Part shown: piece by piece, positions 15,945-24,347 of the stretch
Layout of the letters: each line of letters begins with the position of its first letter
Numbering within the stretch: the first letter of the stretch is position 1
DNA from: Actinoplanes palleronii
GTDB lineage: Bacteria > Actinomycetota > Actinomycetes > Mycobacteriales > Micromonosporaceae
DNA length: 64,000 bases
Assembly: GCF_016862315.1 (NCBI RefSeq)
Contig: NZ_BOMS01000073.1
Location: 62,001-126,000 of the forward strand
Direction of reading: 5' to 3'
Made by a program: the position numbers and the translations under genes
The notes under the pieces: generated by a model
Databases searched by the model: none
What the model was told of the DNA's origin: nothing
The model's input: the letters and a program-made list of their open reading frames with translations, nothing else

Positions 15945-16673
15945 TCAGGTGGTGGGGCGACTCCACTGCAGGGACAGGCCGGTCGCTGCGCGTTCGGTCC
16001 GGATCTCCATTGCGGAGCCGAGCATGGTTGCGCGGTCCACCACCAGCGCGCTCTCGTCCAACGCGTACGTCACCCGCTCCGACACCAGGACCGGCTCGCC
16101 CGGCGTCCGGCGCAGCAGGGCGGCCACCGGCTCGTCGAGCAGCCCGGGCCGGACCACTTCGGAGGCCCGGTTCACCAGGCGCCCCAGGCTGCTCAGGGCC
16201 GCGTACAGCGAGGTGTCGCTCAGGTCCGCCTCCACCAGGTCGGTGCCGCGGACCCAGGAGAGCTGGTGCACCGCGGGCCTCCCGGCGACCAGGCGCAGCC
16301 GTTCCAGGCGCAGCGCCGGGTCGTGGCCGAGCAGCTCCGCGGCCCAGTCGGGTGGTGTGCCCGCGGACTGGTCGAGGATCTCCGTGGTCACCGTCTGGCC
16401 CTGGGCCCGGAGGTCCTCGGCGAAGCCGTGCAGCGAGGTGAGCTGATATTTCACCCGGGGGTATACGAACGTGCCCCGGCCGGGCTGCTGTGACAGCAGG
16501 CCCTCGTCCTCCAGCTGCTTGAGGGCTTGCCGCAGCGTCGCCAGGGTCACCCCGTACCGCGTGCTGAGCTCTTTTTGCGGGGGCAGGGCGGAACCGGGCG
16601 GCAGCTCGCCGTCCTTGATCTTGCTGGTCAGGTCATCGGCGATCACCTGATATTTCGGCGTGCGCGGGGGCAG
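15945..16673 (-). CDS. GntR-family regulator with UTRA domain (HutC subfamily)
   Basis: Transcriptional regulator of 242 residues. The winged helix covers residues 8-72: KYQVIADDLTSKI, LPPQKELSTRYGVTLATLRQ, LEDEGLLSQQPGRGTFV. A UTRA ligand domain follows (about 90-235). I place the start at CTG (16673) because a perfect AGGAGG lies six bases before it and no ATG/GTG fits the family start; GTG at about 16646 would remove part of the first helix. It overlaps the trpA 3' end by 41 bases, so it is the last gene of trpB-trpA-gntR and probably acts on the dyads upstream of trpB. The ligand is unknown. Confidence 0.85.
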   Translation of the reverse strand: MPPRTPKYQVIADDLTSKIKDGELPPGSALPPQKELSTRYGVTLATLRQALKQLEDEGLLSQQPGRGTFVYPRVKYQLTSLHGFAEDLRAQGQTVTTEILDQSAGTPPDWAAELLGHDPALRLERLRLVAGRPAVHQLSWVRGTDLVEADLSDTSLYAALSSLGRLVNRASEVVRPGLLDEPVAALLRRTPGEPVLVSERVTYALDESALVVDRATMLGSAMEIRTERAATGLSLQWSRPTT

Positions 16674-17760
16674 CGGGCACCTCCTGGTCGAGCTGATCAA
16701 GGGCGGTGCGGAACGCGGCGACCTCGACGCGCAGGTCAGCGGGTGACGCACCGTCCAGAACCCTACGCATCAGAGCCGCTCCGATCACCACCCCGTCCCC
16801 GGCGCGGGCGGCCTCGGCGGCCTGTGCCGGCGTGGAAATACCGAAACCGATCAGCACCGGCAGGTCGGTGACCGCTTTGATCCGGTCGGCGAGCGGCGCC
16901 GCGGACTCGGCCAGCGCGTCCCTTTCGCCGGTGGTGGCCATGACGCTCACCGCGTAGACGAAGTTGCGGCTGCGGGCGCCGATCTCGGCCAGCCGATCCG
17001 GCGGGGTGACCGGCGCGGCCAGCAGGATCAGGTCGATGCCGGACGCCGCGGCGGCTGCCTCGAGCTGGTCGAGCTCGTCGATCGGCACGTCAGGCACGAT
17101 CAGCCCGGAGAATCCGGCGGCGGCCAGCCGCCGGCAGAACGCCTCCGGCCCACCGCCGGACGCGGCGTCACCCGCATCCGGCTCGCTGCCGTGGGCGGCA
17201 CGGTCCGGACCGGTTTCGCCGCTGTGCGCGGCGCCATCCGGCCCGGAACTGCTTCTTCGGGCGGCACCGGCCGCCCTGGTCCCGCCGTCTTCCGCGAGGC
17301 GCAGGGCCTCGGGCTCGCGGCCCGGCGTGGTGCCGTCTGCTTCCGGCTTACGGCCCGGCGTGGTGTCGCCTGCTTCAGGCTCGCGGCCTGGCGCGGTGCC
17401 GTCTGCCGGCTCACGGCCTGGAGTGGTGCCGGCGTCCTGCGGCTCACGACCCGGCACGGTGCCGCCGGCGTGCGGCCGGGCGGTGGGGTGGTGGAAGACC
17501 AGGTTGGCGTAGGTCATGGCGATCAGCGGGATCCGGATGCGGTCGCGGGCCGCTGTCAGGTCGGCCAGGATGGACGTGACCGAGGCGCCACGGCGCAGGG
17601 CCTGGTCGGAGGCCTGCTGGATGGTGGCGCCGTCGAGCATCGGGTCGGAGAACGGGAGCCCGATCTCCACCGCGTCGGCGCCGGCCTCCTGGAAGGCCAG
17701 CAGGTAGTCGATCCAGTCCGGGGTGATGCCGCCGGTCAGGTACGGGTTGAGGTGCTTCAC
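16633..17760 (-). CDS. trpA: Tryptophan synthase alpha chain with a 114-residue repeat insertion
   Basis: Alpha subunit, which cleaves indole-3-glycerol phosphate to indole passed to TrpB. At 375 residues it is about 110 longer than normal. Catalytic residues are kept: E32 in VEIGLPFSDP, D43 in MLDGATIQQ, Y84 in AMTYANLVF; FSGLIVPDVPIDELD (about 217-231) and GFGIST (306) follow. Residues about 92-205 are an insertion of 10-11-residue repeats (PGREPEADGTT type, six copies) and a Ser/Ala/Gly/Asp-rich part, between strand 3 and the next helix. Repeat lengths of 30 and 33 bases keep the frame, so it is probably translated as a loop. GTG start with GTGA overlap to trpB. No trpC or trpE is adjacent. 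Confidence 0.92.
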   Translation of the reverse strand: MKHLNPYLTGGITPDWIDYLLAFQEAGADAVEIGLPFSDPMLDGATIQQASDQALRRGASVTSILADLTAARDRIRIPLIAMTYANLVFHHPTARPHAGGTVPGREPQDAGTTPGREPADGTAPGREPEAGDTTPGRKPEADGTTPGREPEALRLAEDGGTRAAGAARRSSSGPDGAAHSGETGPDRAAHGSEPDAGDAASGGGPEAFCRRLAAAGFSGLIVPDVPIDELDQLEAAAAASGIDLILLAAPVTPPDRLAEIGARSRNFVYAVSVMATTGERDALAESAAPLADRIKAVTDLPVLIGFGISTPAQAAEAARAGDGVVIGAALMRRVLDGASPADLRVEVAAFRTALDQLDQEVPAAPAHAEISGDRR

Positions 17761-18932
17761 CGGACCTCACCCGCCAGGGTCGCCATGTCCTTGTCGCCGC
17801 GGCCGGAGAGGGTGAGCAGCACCGTCGACCCGGTCGGCAGGTCGGGAGTGCCGGCCGCGCGCAGGACCCAGGCCACCGCGTGCGCCGACTCCAGGGCGCA
17901 GATGATGCCCTCGCTGCGGGCCAGTCGTCGCACCGCGACGAGCACCTCGTCGTCGGTCACCGTGCGGTATTCCGCGCGGCCGGACGTGCCCAGGTGGGCG
18001 TGCTCCGGCCCGACACCGGGATAGTCGAGCCCGGCCGCGATCGACTCCGCCTCGCGCACCTGCCCGTCCGCGTCCTGCAGGACCAGCGAACGGTTGCCGT
18101 GCACGATCCCGGGCGTCCCGTAGGTCATCGCGGCCCCGCCGTCGGCCTCCACCCCGATCAGCCGGGCCGGCGTGTCGACGAACCCGGCGAATGTGCCGGC
18201 CGCGTTGGACCCGCCGCCCACGCAGGCCACCACCACGTCGGGAAGTGCCGGCGCCTGCGCGCGGGCCTCCTCGCCGATCACCCGCTGCAGCTCACGGACC
18301 ATCCACGGATAGGGGTGCGGGCCGCTCACCGAGCCGAGGCAGAAATGCGCCTCGTCGACCGCGGCCACCCAGGCGCGCATCGCCTCGTTGGTGGCGTCCT
18401 TCAGGGTGCGGCTGCCGCTGGTCACCGGGATCACCTCGGCGCCGAGCAGCTCCATCCGGAAGACGTTGAGCCGCTGCCGGGCGATGTCGCGCTCGCCCAT
18501 GTAGACGGTGGCTCGCATGCCGAACAGCGCGGCCGCGGTGGCGGTGGCGACGCCGTGCTGGCCGGCGCCGGTCTCGGCGATCAGCCGGGTCTTGCCCATC
18601 CGCTGCGCCAGCAGCGCCTGGCCCAGCACGTTGTTGATCTTATGGGAGCCGGTGTGCGCCAGGTCCTCCCGCTTGAGCAGCAGGGTCACCCCGAGCTGGG
18701 CGGAGAGATTCTCCGCGGGGGTCAGTGCGGTGGGGCGCCCCGCATACTCGGAGCGGAGCCGGCTGAGGTGCCCGCGGAACTCCGGGTCGGACCAGGCCTC
18801 CCGGAACGCCGCCTCCAAGGCGGCGCAGGCCGGGATCAGGGACTCGGGCACGTAACGCCCGCCGAAATCGCCGAACCGCCCAGCGGCGGTCGGCGCGTCC
18901 ATCTGCGACACGAGGGCTGTCTCTATCACCAT
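17757..18932 (-). CDS. trpB: Tryptophan synthase beta chain
   Basis: PLP enzyme of 391 residues that joins indole and serine to tryptophan. The N-terminal FGDFGGRYVPE is characteristic. The PLP lysine is K98 in HTGSHKINN, the catalytic Glu is in AETGAGQHG (E120), the phosphate loop is GGGSNAAGTF, and SGRGDKD closes the protein. I use the ATG at 18932, 5 bases after GGAGCG; in-frame ATGs at 18971 and 18968 fall inside an upstream hairpin. It is first of trpB-trpA-gntR. With no other trp genes here and a GntR regulator attached, this may be a secondary trpBA copy rather than the main operon. Confidence 0.95.
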   Translation of the reverse strand: MVIETALVSQMDAPTAAGRFGDFGGRYVPESLIPACAALEAAFREAWSDPEFRGHLSRLRSEYAGRPTALTPAENLSAQLGVTLLLKREDLAHTGSHKINNVLGQALLAQRMGKTRLIAETGAGQHGVATATAAALFGMRATVYMGERDIARQRLNVFRMELLGAEVIPVTSGSRTLKDATNEAMRAWVAAVDEAHFCLGSVSGPHPYPWMVRELQRVIGEEARAQAPALPDVVVACVGGGSNAAGTFAGFVDTPARLIGVEADGGAAMTYGTPGIVHGNRSLVLQDADGQVREAESIAAGLDYPGVGPEHAHLGTSGRAEYRTVTDDEVLVAVRRLARSEGIICALESAHAVAWVLRAAGTPDLPTGSTVLLTLSGRGDKDMATLAGEVR

Positions 18933-18944
18933 TTGGCGCTCCAA

Positions 18945-19001
18945 AGTTATAGAACTCTGCCGCCCCATCATGGCACAATGAGGCGGCAGAGTTCTAGAAC
19001 T
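18945..19001. promoter_or_regulatory. Long inverted repeat with twin GntR-like operators upstream of trpB
   Basis: TAGAACTCTGCCGCC (18950-18964) and its exact complement GGCGGCAGAGTTCTA (18982-18996) flank 17 bases. The outer ends form two 12-base palindromes, AGTTATAGAACT at 18945 (one mismatched pair) and AGTTCTAGAACT at 18990 (perfect), whose centres are 45 bases apart. They fit operators for the HutC-type regulator in the operon; the transcript could also fold as a strong hairpin just ahead of the trpB ribosome site. Confidence 0.75.
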
Positions 19002-19016
19002 ATTTCGGAGCGGAGG

Positions 19017-20168
19017 TCAGGCGACCTTGTACAGCGCCTCCGGGGTCACCAGACCCGCCAGCACCCGGCCGTCATCGGTGATCAGCACGCTGAACAACGA
19101 TCCGGTCAGCAACCGGCCCTTGCCCCACGACCCGCTCACCTCCGGCAGGACACCGAGCAGAGCCTTCGCCGTGTCGGCCTCCTTGCCCGTGCCCTTGCCG
19201 GCGGTGGTCAGCTCGGACAGCGCGTCGGTCGGCAGCGTGGCGGAGACGATCGTGGTCCAGCCCTTGCCGATCACCTTCGGGTCATTCTTCGCGCCCGACG
19301 GCGCCGTCGAGGACGGGTGCGGGACACCCTTCTTCGTGGCGTCGGCCTGGTCGAGAGCCTTCGTGCCGGCCTCGTCGATCTTCGCGCCGGGCGGCGGGTT
19401 GAACGTGAACTGCTCCGCGTCCGGCACCTGGAAGCTGATCGTGTCGAAAGCGACCCGGACGGCCGGCTTCACGGTGTTCTTCGCGTACACCTCGACCCGC
19501 AGCGGGATGTGCTGCTCGGCGTCGATCGCCAGCCGCACCTGCCCGACCAGCGAGTCGGTGTCCTTAGGGCTGAGCACCAGCTCGTATGCGTCCCGCCCGG
19601 CCACCTGGGCCGCGCCGGTGGTCTCCACCTTGGTGCTCGGGTCGATCGCGGCGAGCGCCGCGGCCGCCGCGTCCTGCGGCGACGACGGCACCGAGCTGGG
19701 CAGCGAGTGCTTCGGGGACGCCGCGTCGCCCTTCAGCTTCAGGTGCGTCCCGGTGTTGTCCGAGCTGCTCCACTGCCACAGGTCCGGACCGTTGCGGATC
19801 ACGTCGGTCTCACCCTGCGTGCTCTGCAGGGCGACCCGCACCTTGTCCTCTCCCGCGTACCAGACGCGGGCGGTGTTGCTTCCGGCGATCAAGCTGGTCA
19901 GGCCGCCACCCGCGGAGCCGCCGAGGCTGCCCGCCAGTCCGGCGACACCGGGCAGGCCGAGGTCGGCGCTCTGCACCACGGTGCCGGAGAGACCGGCCGG
20001 CTTGGCGCTCGACAGGTCCACGAGCAGTTGGGCCGCGCTGCGGTCCGGCAGCGACGGTTCGGCGCTGGCCACGATCGTGCCGGCCGCCGCGCCGCCTCCG
20101 ATGACGACGACCGCGGTGGCCCCCGGTACCAGCCATCGCAGAGCAGGCCTGGATTTCCACACGGACAC
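19017..20168 (-). CDS. Membrane-anchored LolA-like (outer membrane lipoprotein carrier-type) protein
   Basis: Exported protein of 383 residues. An N-terminal membrane segment (about 10-35, LRWLVPGATAVVVIGGGAAAG) is followed by a large extracytoplasmic beta-rich domain with features of the LolA/LppX-like fold used by actinobacterial DUF2092-type proteins: ARVWYAGEDKVRVALQS, LWQWSSSDNTGTHL, GRDAYELVLSPKDTDSLV. GTG at 20168 chosen for GGGAGG eight bases upstream. Such proteins in actinomycetes bind hydrophobic molecules at the cell surface. It is divergent from a two-component system 157 bases away, its likely regulator. The lipid-binding role is inferred from the fold. Confidence 0.8.
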   Translation of the reverse strand: MSVWKSRPALRWLVPGATAVVVIGGGAAAGTIVASAEPSLPDRSAAQLLVDLSSAKPAGLSGTVVQSADLGLPGVAGLAGSLGGSAGGGLTSLIAGSNTARVWYAGEDKVRVALQSTQGETDVIRNGPDLWQWSSSDNTGTHLKLKGDAASPKHSLPSSVPSSPQDAAAAALAAIDPSTKVETTGAAQVAGRDAYELVLSPKDTDSLVGQVRLAIDAEQHIPLRVEVYAKNTVKPAVRVAFDTISFQVPDAEQFTFNPPPGAKIDEAGTKALDQADATKKGVPHPSSTAPSGAKNDPKVIGKGWTTIVSATLPTDALSELTTAGKGTGKEADTAKALLGVLPEVSGSWGKGRLLTGSLFSVLITDDGRVLAGLVTPEALYKVA

Positions 20169-20325
20169 GATGTCCACCTCCCGTTGGTATGAGGCCATCC
20201 TGCTTCGGACCCGCTGTGACCAGGCTGAGAACGACCCGTAGGGGCCGGGCTGTAGGGGTGACCCCGGCTGTGAGGTGACTGAGAGCCGATGGTCCCCGTG
20301 GATGTGCACGTGCCAAGGTATGGGG

Positions 20326-21063
20326 GTGCGGTTGCTGGTGGTGGAGGATGAGGAACGGCTGGCCGCCGCGCTGCGACGCGGCTTGCAGGCCGAGGGGTTC
20401 GCGGTCGACGTGGCCCATGACGGTCAGGACGGCCTGGAGATGGCCCGGCACGGTGGCTATGACGCGATGATCCTCGACGTGATGCTGCCCCGGCTCTCCG
20501 GTTACCGGGTGGTGCGGCAGCTGCGCGCCGAGCGGCAGTGGCTGCCGGTGCTGATGCTCTCCGCCAAGGACGGCGAGTATGACCAGGCCGATGGCCTGGA
20601 TTGCGGCGCCGACGACTATTTGACCAAACCTTTTTCGTACGTTGTATTGCTGGCACGGCTGCGTGCTCTGCTGCGCCGCGGCACCCAGGCCCGCCCGGTG
20701 GTGCTCGCGTGCGGCGACGTCGAGCTCGACCCGGCGGAGAAACGCGTGCTGGTCGGCGGGGCCGAGGTGACCCTGACCACCCGCGAGTTCGCCCTGCTGG
20801 AGTACCTGATCCGCCGTCCCGGCGAGGTGGTCTCCAAGACCGAGCTGCTCGACCACGTCTGGGACGCCGCGCTGGACACCGCGCCGAACGCGGTGGAGGT
20901 GTACATCGGCTACCTGCGCCGCAAGATCGGCCGGGAGCGGCTGGAGACGGTCCGCGGCGCCGGGTATCGCCTGGTCGCCGCGCACGCCCCGGCGGGGGAG
21001 GACGCGGCGCAGGCAGGGGAGACCGCGGGGCCGGCGGGGGAGAAGCAGAGGGTGGAGCGGTAG
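20326..21063 (+). CDS. OmpR/PhoB-type response regulator
   Basis: Regulator of about 245 residues. Receiver domain: acidic pocket in LLVVEDEER, phosphoacceptor D51 in DAMILDVMLPRLSG, and the switch Lys in YLTKPFSY. The C-terminal winged helix (about 130-225) ends with YIGYLRRKIGRERLETVRGAGYRL. The GTG at 20326 gives the standard VRLLVVEDEE start with AAGG seven to eight bases upstream; an ATG at 20320 is the alternative. About 20 acidic and Ala-rich residues trail the domain. The stop is immediately followed by the kinase ATG. Confidence 0.93.
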   Translation: MRLLVVEDEERLAAALRRGLQAEGFAVDVAHDGQDGLEMARHGGYDAMILDVMLPRLSGYRVVRQLRAERQWLPVLMLSAKDGEYDQADGLDCGADDYLTKPFSYVVLLARLRALLRRGTQARPVVLACGDVELDPAEKRVLVGGAEVTLTTREFALLEYLIRRPGEVVSKTELLDHVWDAALDTAPNAVEVYIGYLRRKIGRERLETVRGAGYRLVAAHAPAGEDAAQAGETAGPAGEKQRVER

Positions 21064-22536
21064 ATGCGACGCCGTCTGCGTGAGCTCAGCCTGCGGGCCC
21101 GGCTGCTGTTGATCTCTGCCGCCGCGCTGTCCTTCGGGCTGGCCGCGGGTGGGGTGTTGCTGGTCGCGGTGCTGACCTTCGCGCAGGGGCGGGCGGTGCA
21201 CGCCGAGGCGCTGGAGACCGCGCAGGGTGTGGCCCGGCTCGTCGACCAGGGGCAGCTGACCGACCCGATCACGGTCACGCCGGGCGTTCAGGTGCAGGTC
21301 ATCGACGAGCACAACAAGATCCGGGCGGTCTCCGCGACCGCCGACCGGCTGGTGCCGATCCTCTACGAGGACGAGCTGCGCGATCTGCCGGACGGCGAGG
21401 GCGTGACGATCCCGGGCAATCGGATCGGGTTCGACGGTTCGGCCCGGGTCGTCAAGGTCACCGCCGGCCTGCCGACCCAGCCGCTGCGGGTGCTGGTGGC
21501 CCGGTCCACCAGCCAGCTCAGCCAGAGTGTGCACCTGCTCCGGGTCACCCTGCTGATTGCGTTTCCGCTGCTTGTCGCGCTGCTGGCGGCCGGGTTGTGG
21601 CGGGCGCTCGGCGCGGCGTTGCGCCCGGTCGACGCGCTGCGGGCCGGGGCTGAGGAGATCACCGGGGGCACCCGGGCCGGTCGGCTTCCGGTGCCCGGCT
21701 CGCACGACGAGGTCCGCCGGCTCGCGCTGACCCTCAACGACATGCTGCACCGGCTGGACACCGCCCGGGCCCGGCAGCGCGCGTTCGTGGCGGACGCCGC
21801 CCACGAGTTGCGCAGCCCGCTCACCAACATGCGCACCGAGCTGGAGGTGGCGCAACGGCTGCCGGACGACACCGACTGGCCGGCGCTCAGCGAGGACCTG
21901 CTCACCGACGTGCAGCGGCTCTCCCGGCTGGTGGACGACCTGCTGCTGCTGGCCCGTGCGGACGACGGCGCGGGCCGGGCGATCTCCGGACGGATCGAGG
22001 AGGTCGACCTCAGGCAGCTGGTGGGTGAGGTGGCCGCGCGTTATCCGGAGGTCCGGTACGAGGCGGCCGTCGAGCCGTTGCCGCTGGTGGCCGAGCCGGA
22101 CGCGCTGGCCCGGGTGGTGGCGAACCTGCTGGACAACGCGTGCCGGCACCGGCGGTCGCAGGTGACCGTCAGCACCGGGACGGACGGGCCGGATCTGGTG
22201 CTGACGGTGGCCGACGACGGGCCGGGCATTCCGGCCGAGGACCGGGAGCGGGTGTTCTTCCGGTTCACCCGGCTCGACGACGCCCGGGCGCGGGACGCCG
22301 GTGGCTCCGGGCTGGGCCTGGCCATCGTCCGGGAGCTGGTGCGCCGGCACGGTGGTTCGATCACGCTCGGCGATGCGAAGCCCGGCCTGCGGGTCGAGGT
22401 ACGCCTGCCGCGCCCGGCAGAATCCGGCCCGGCGAACCGGAAGCCGGGGGAGGCACGGGCGACCGCCAAGAACGCGGCGGTCACGAGCCGGGTCGACGGT
22501 GGCGCGGAGGTCATGAGCCGGGTCGAGGGCAGGTAG
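21064..22536 (+). CDS. Sensor histidine kinase, partner of the regulator at 20326
   Basis: Membrane kinase of 490 residues. Two hydrophobic helices (about 12-40 and 158-182) frame an extracytoplasmic sensor of about 120 residues with no family I recognise. A HAMP linker follows. The H-box is H247 in DAAHELRSPLTNMRTELEVA, the N-box NLLDNACRHRRS, and the G-boxes DDGPGIP and GGSGLGLAIVRELV. It overlaps no gene and starts directly after the regulator stop, so the pair is co-expressed. The last 40 residues are disordered. The divergent LolA-like gene and the downstream YcnI gene are the nearest candidate targets. Confidence 0.93.
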   Translation: MRRRLRELSLRARLLLISAAALSFGLAAGGVLLVAVLTFAQGRAVHAEALETAQGVARLVDQGQLTDPITVTPGVQVQVIDEHNKIRAVSATADRLVPILYEDELRDLPDGEGVTIPGNRIGFDGSARVVKVTAGLPTQPLRVLVARSTSQLSQSVHLLRVTLLIAFPLLVALLAAGLWRALGAALRPVDALRAGAEEITGGTRAGRLPVPGSHDEVRRLALTLNDMLHRLDTARARQRAFVADAAHELRSPLTNMRTELEVAQRLPDDTDWPALSEDLLTDVQRLSRLVDDLLLLARADDGAGRAISGRIEEVDLRQLVGEVAARYPEVRYEAAVEPLPLVAEPDALARVVANLLDNACRHRRSQVTVSTGTDGPDLVLTVADDGPGIPAEDRERVFFRFTRLDDARARDAGGSGLGLAIVRELVRRHGGSITLGDAKPGLRVEVRLPRPAESGPANRKPGEARATAKNAAVTSRVDGGAEVMSRVEGR

Positions 22537-22671
22537 CGCGGCGGGCGGGAGCACGGATGGCTGACCCGGGGTGGAAAACGCCGCAAGTCGCGGGAACTTT
22601 CTTCATCGTCGGGCCGACCAATGGGCGTGCCCGGCAGCGGGCGACGATACGACGGAAGGTTTCCCCCCACC

Positions 22672-23409
22672 ATGTCGCTGCTCAAGCGTTCCGCAGTGGT
22701 GGCCACCGCGGCCGGACTGATGACTCTGGCGCTGGCCGGCCCGGCCGCCGCGCACGTGACGGTCAACCCGAGCACGGCCACCGCGGGCGGCTATACGAAG
22801 GTGTCGTTCCGCGTGCCGAACGAGTCGGACAGCGCCTCCACCACCAAGCTCGAAGTCAACCTTCCGGCCGATCAGCCGATCGCGTCGGTCTCGGTCAAGC
22901 CGATCCCGGGTTGGACCGTTGTGGCGGTGAAGAGCAAGCTGGCCACCCCGATCAAGGCGCACGACACCGAGATCACCGAGGCGGTCTCGAAGATCACCTG
23001 GACCGCGGCGAAGGGCTCGGAGATCAAGCCGGGCGAGTTCCAGGAGTTCGACGTGTCGATGGGCGCGCTGCCGGAGTCCGGTCAGATCGTCTTCAAGGCG
23101 CTGCAGACGTATTCGAACGGTGACGTGGTGCGCTGGATCGACGAGCCGGCCACCGACGGCACCGAGCCGGAGAGCCCGGCGCCGGTTCTGAAGATCGTCC
23201 CGGCCGCGGACAGCGCTGCCGCGGCGACGACCGCGGCGGCGGCCCCGGCTGCCGAGGCGGCCGACTCCGACGACTCGGGCAGCGGCTCCGGGCTGGGCCT
23301 CGCGGGACTGATCGCCGGGCTGATCGCGCTGGTGCTGGCCGGCTTGGCGTACGCGAAAGCCAGCCGCAAGCCGGAAGCGGCCGTGACGGACAAGCCCGCC
23401 GCGAGCTGA
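22672..23409 (+). CDS. YcnI-family (DUF1775) copper-binding envelope protein
   Basis: Exported membrane-anchored protein of 245 residues. A signal peptide ends AGPAAAHVTV, so the mature protein starts with His, the residue that ligates Cu(II) in characterised YcnI proteins. The DUF1775 beta-sandwich runs to about 165 (VNPSTATAGGYTKVSFRVPN, IPGWTV, FQEFDVSMGALPE, VVRWIDEP). An Ala/Asp/Ser-rich linker and a C-terminal helix (about 207-230) with a basic tail anchor it to the membrane. The ATG at 22672 follows GGAAGG. Related genes usually neighbour CopC/CopD copper transport genes; here none is adjacent. Role in copper handling is by family. Confidence 0.92.
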   Translation: MSLLKRSAVVATAAGLMTLALAGPAAAHVTVNPSTATAGGYTKVSFRVPNESDSASTTKLEVNLPADQPIASVSVKPIPGWTVVAVKSKLATPIKAHDTEITEAVSKITWTAAKGSEIKPGEFQEFDVSMGALPESGQIVFKALQTYSNGDVVRWIDEPATDGTEPESPAPVLKIVPAADSAAAATTAAAAPAAEAADSDDSGSGSGLGLAGLIAGLIALVLAGLAYAKASRKPEAAVTDKPAAS

Positions 23410-23572
23410 ATCGGCCTGGATCGTCAGCCGGACCGCGGACCGGAAGCGGCCGCGGGGCGCGGGGAAAGAGGCTGTCACCGGGTGGCGGGTCCGGGCTTGG
23501 GCCTGGGCCCGCAACCGCGGTGACCTGCGTTACGCTGCCGCGGAAGATCAACGACAGCCGGCTGGAGAGATC

Positions 23573-24289
23573 ATGAAGTCCCGCGTCTGGCACGGCACGC
23601 TCGCGCTGATCGTGCTCGCCTCGCTGATCACTCAGATCGTGCTGACCGCCACCGACAGCGCGCCGCACGCCGGGCCGCCGGTGCACGAGACCACGGTGAC
23701 GCGGTTCGTCCGGTTGTTCAGTTATTTCACCATCCAGAGCAACCTGCTGGTGCTGATCGCCATCGTCGGGCTGGCCCGCGACCCGGCCCGGGACGGCCGC
23801 GTCTGGCGGGTGATCCGGCTGGACGCGCTGCTCGGCATTGTGATCACCGGCATCGTGTACGCCACGATCCTGGCCGGGCAGGTCGAGCTGCACGGCGCGG
23901 CCTACCTCGCCGACCTGGGCTTCCACTACATCGCGCCGTGGGCGGCGCTGCTCGGCTGGCTGCTCTTCGGGCCCCGGCCGCGGATCGACGCGCGCACCCT
24001 GGCCTGGGCGGCGCTCTGGCCGGCGCTGTGGATCGGCTACACGATCGCGCACGGCGCGGCGACCAGCTGGTATCCGTATCCGTTCACCGACGTGGACGCG
24101 CTCGGCTACCCGCAGGTGATGATCAACATGGCTGCCGTGGTGGTGATCGCGCTGCTGCTCGGGACCGTGCTGCGGGTGCTGGACCCGCGGCTGCGGCTCG
24201 GCTCACCGGCCGCATCGTCCGGGAGCGCCCCGGTGGTGCTGCCCCGGCAGCGCGCCGCCGCCGACAAGGCAGCCGACCAAGAGGCCTAG
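23573..24289 (+). CDS. Pr6Pr-family integral membrane protein
   Basis: Membrane protein of 238 residues with six hydrophobic helices. FVRLFSYFTIQSNLLVLIAI, FHYIAPWAALLGWLLFGPRP and SWYPYPFTDVDALGYPQV are the conserved patches of the Pr6Pr group (a FAR-17a/AIG1-like fold). Biochemical role unknown; the eukaryotic relatives include lipid hydrolases. ATG with GGAGAG upstream. The C-terminal 35 residues are hydrophilic. It stands alone after the YcnI gene with a 163-base gap in which I see no other feature. Confidence 0.8.
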   Translation: MKSRVWHGTLALIVLASLITQIVLTATDSAPHAGPPVHETTVTRFVRLFSYFTIQSNLLVLIAIVGLARDPARDGRVWRVIRLDALLGIVITGIVYATILAGQVELHGAAYLADLGFHYIAPWAALLGWLLFGPRPRIDARTLAWAALWPALWIGYTIAHGAATSWYPYPFTDVDALGYPQVMINMAAVVVIALLLGTVLRVLDPRLRLGSPAASSGSAPVVLPRQRAAADKAADQEA

Positions 24290-24347
24290 CCGCCGCGCTG
24301 TCGCCGGCAGTGCGGCTGGTCAAGAGGCGTGGCAAGGTTTCATCGGA

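Noticed and set aside
17146..17487. Intein or inserted domain in TrpA
   Set aside because: No Hint-type splicing motifs and no fold; only short degenerate repeats.
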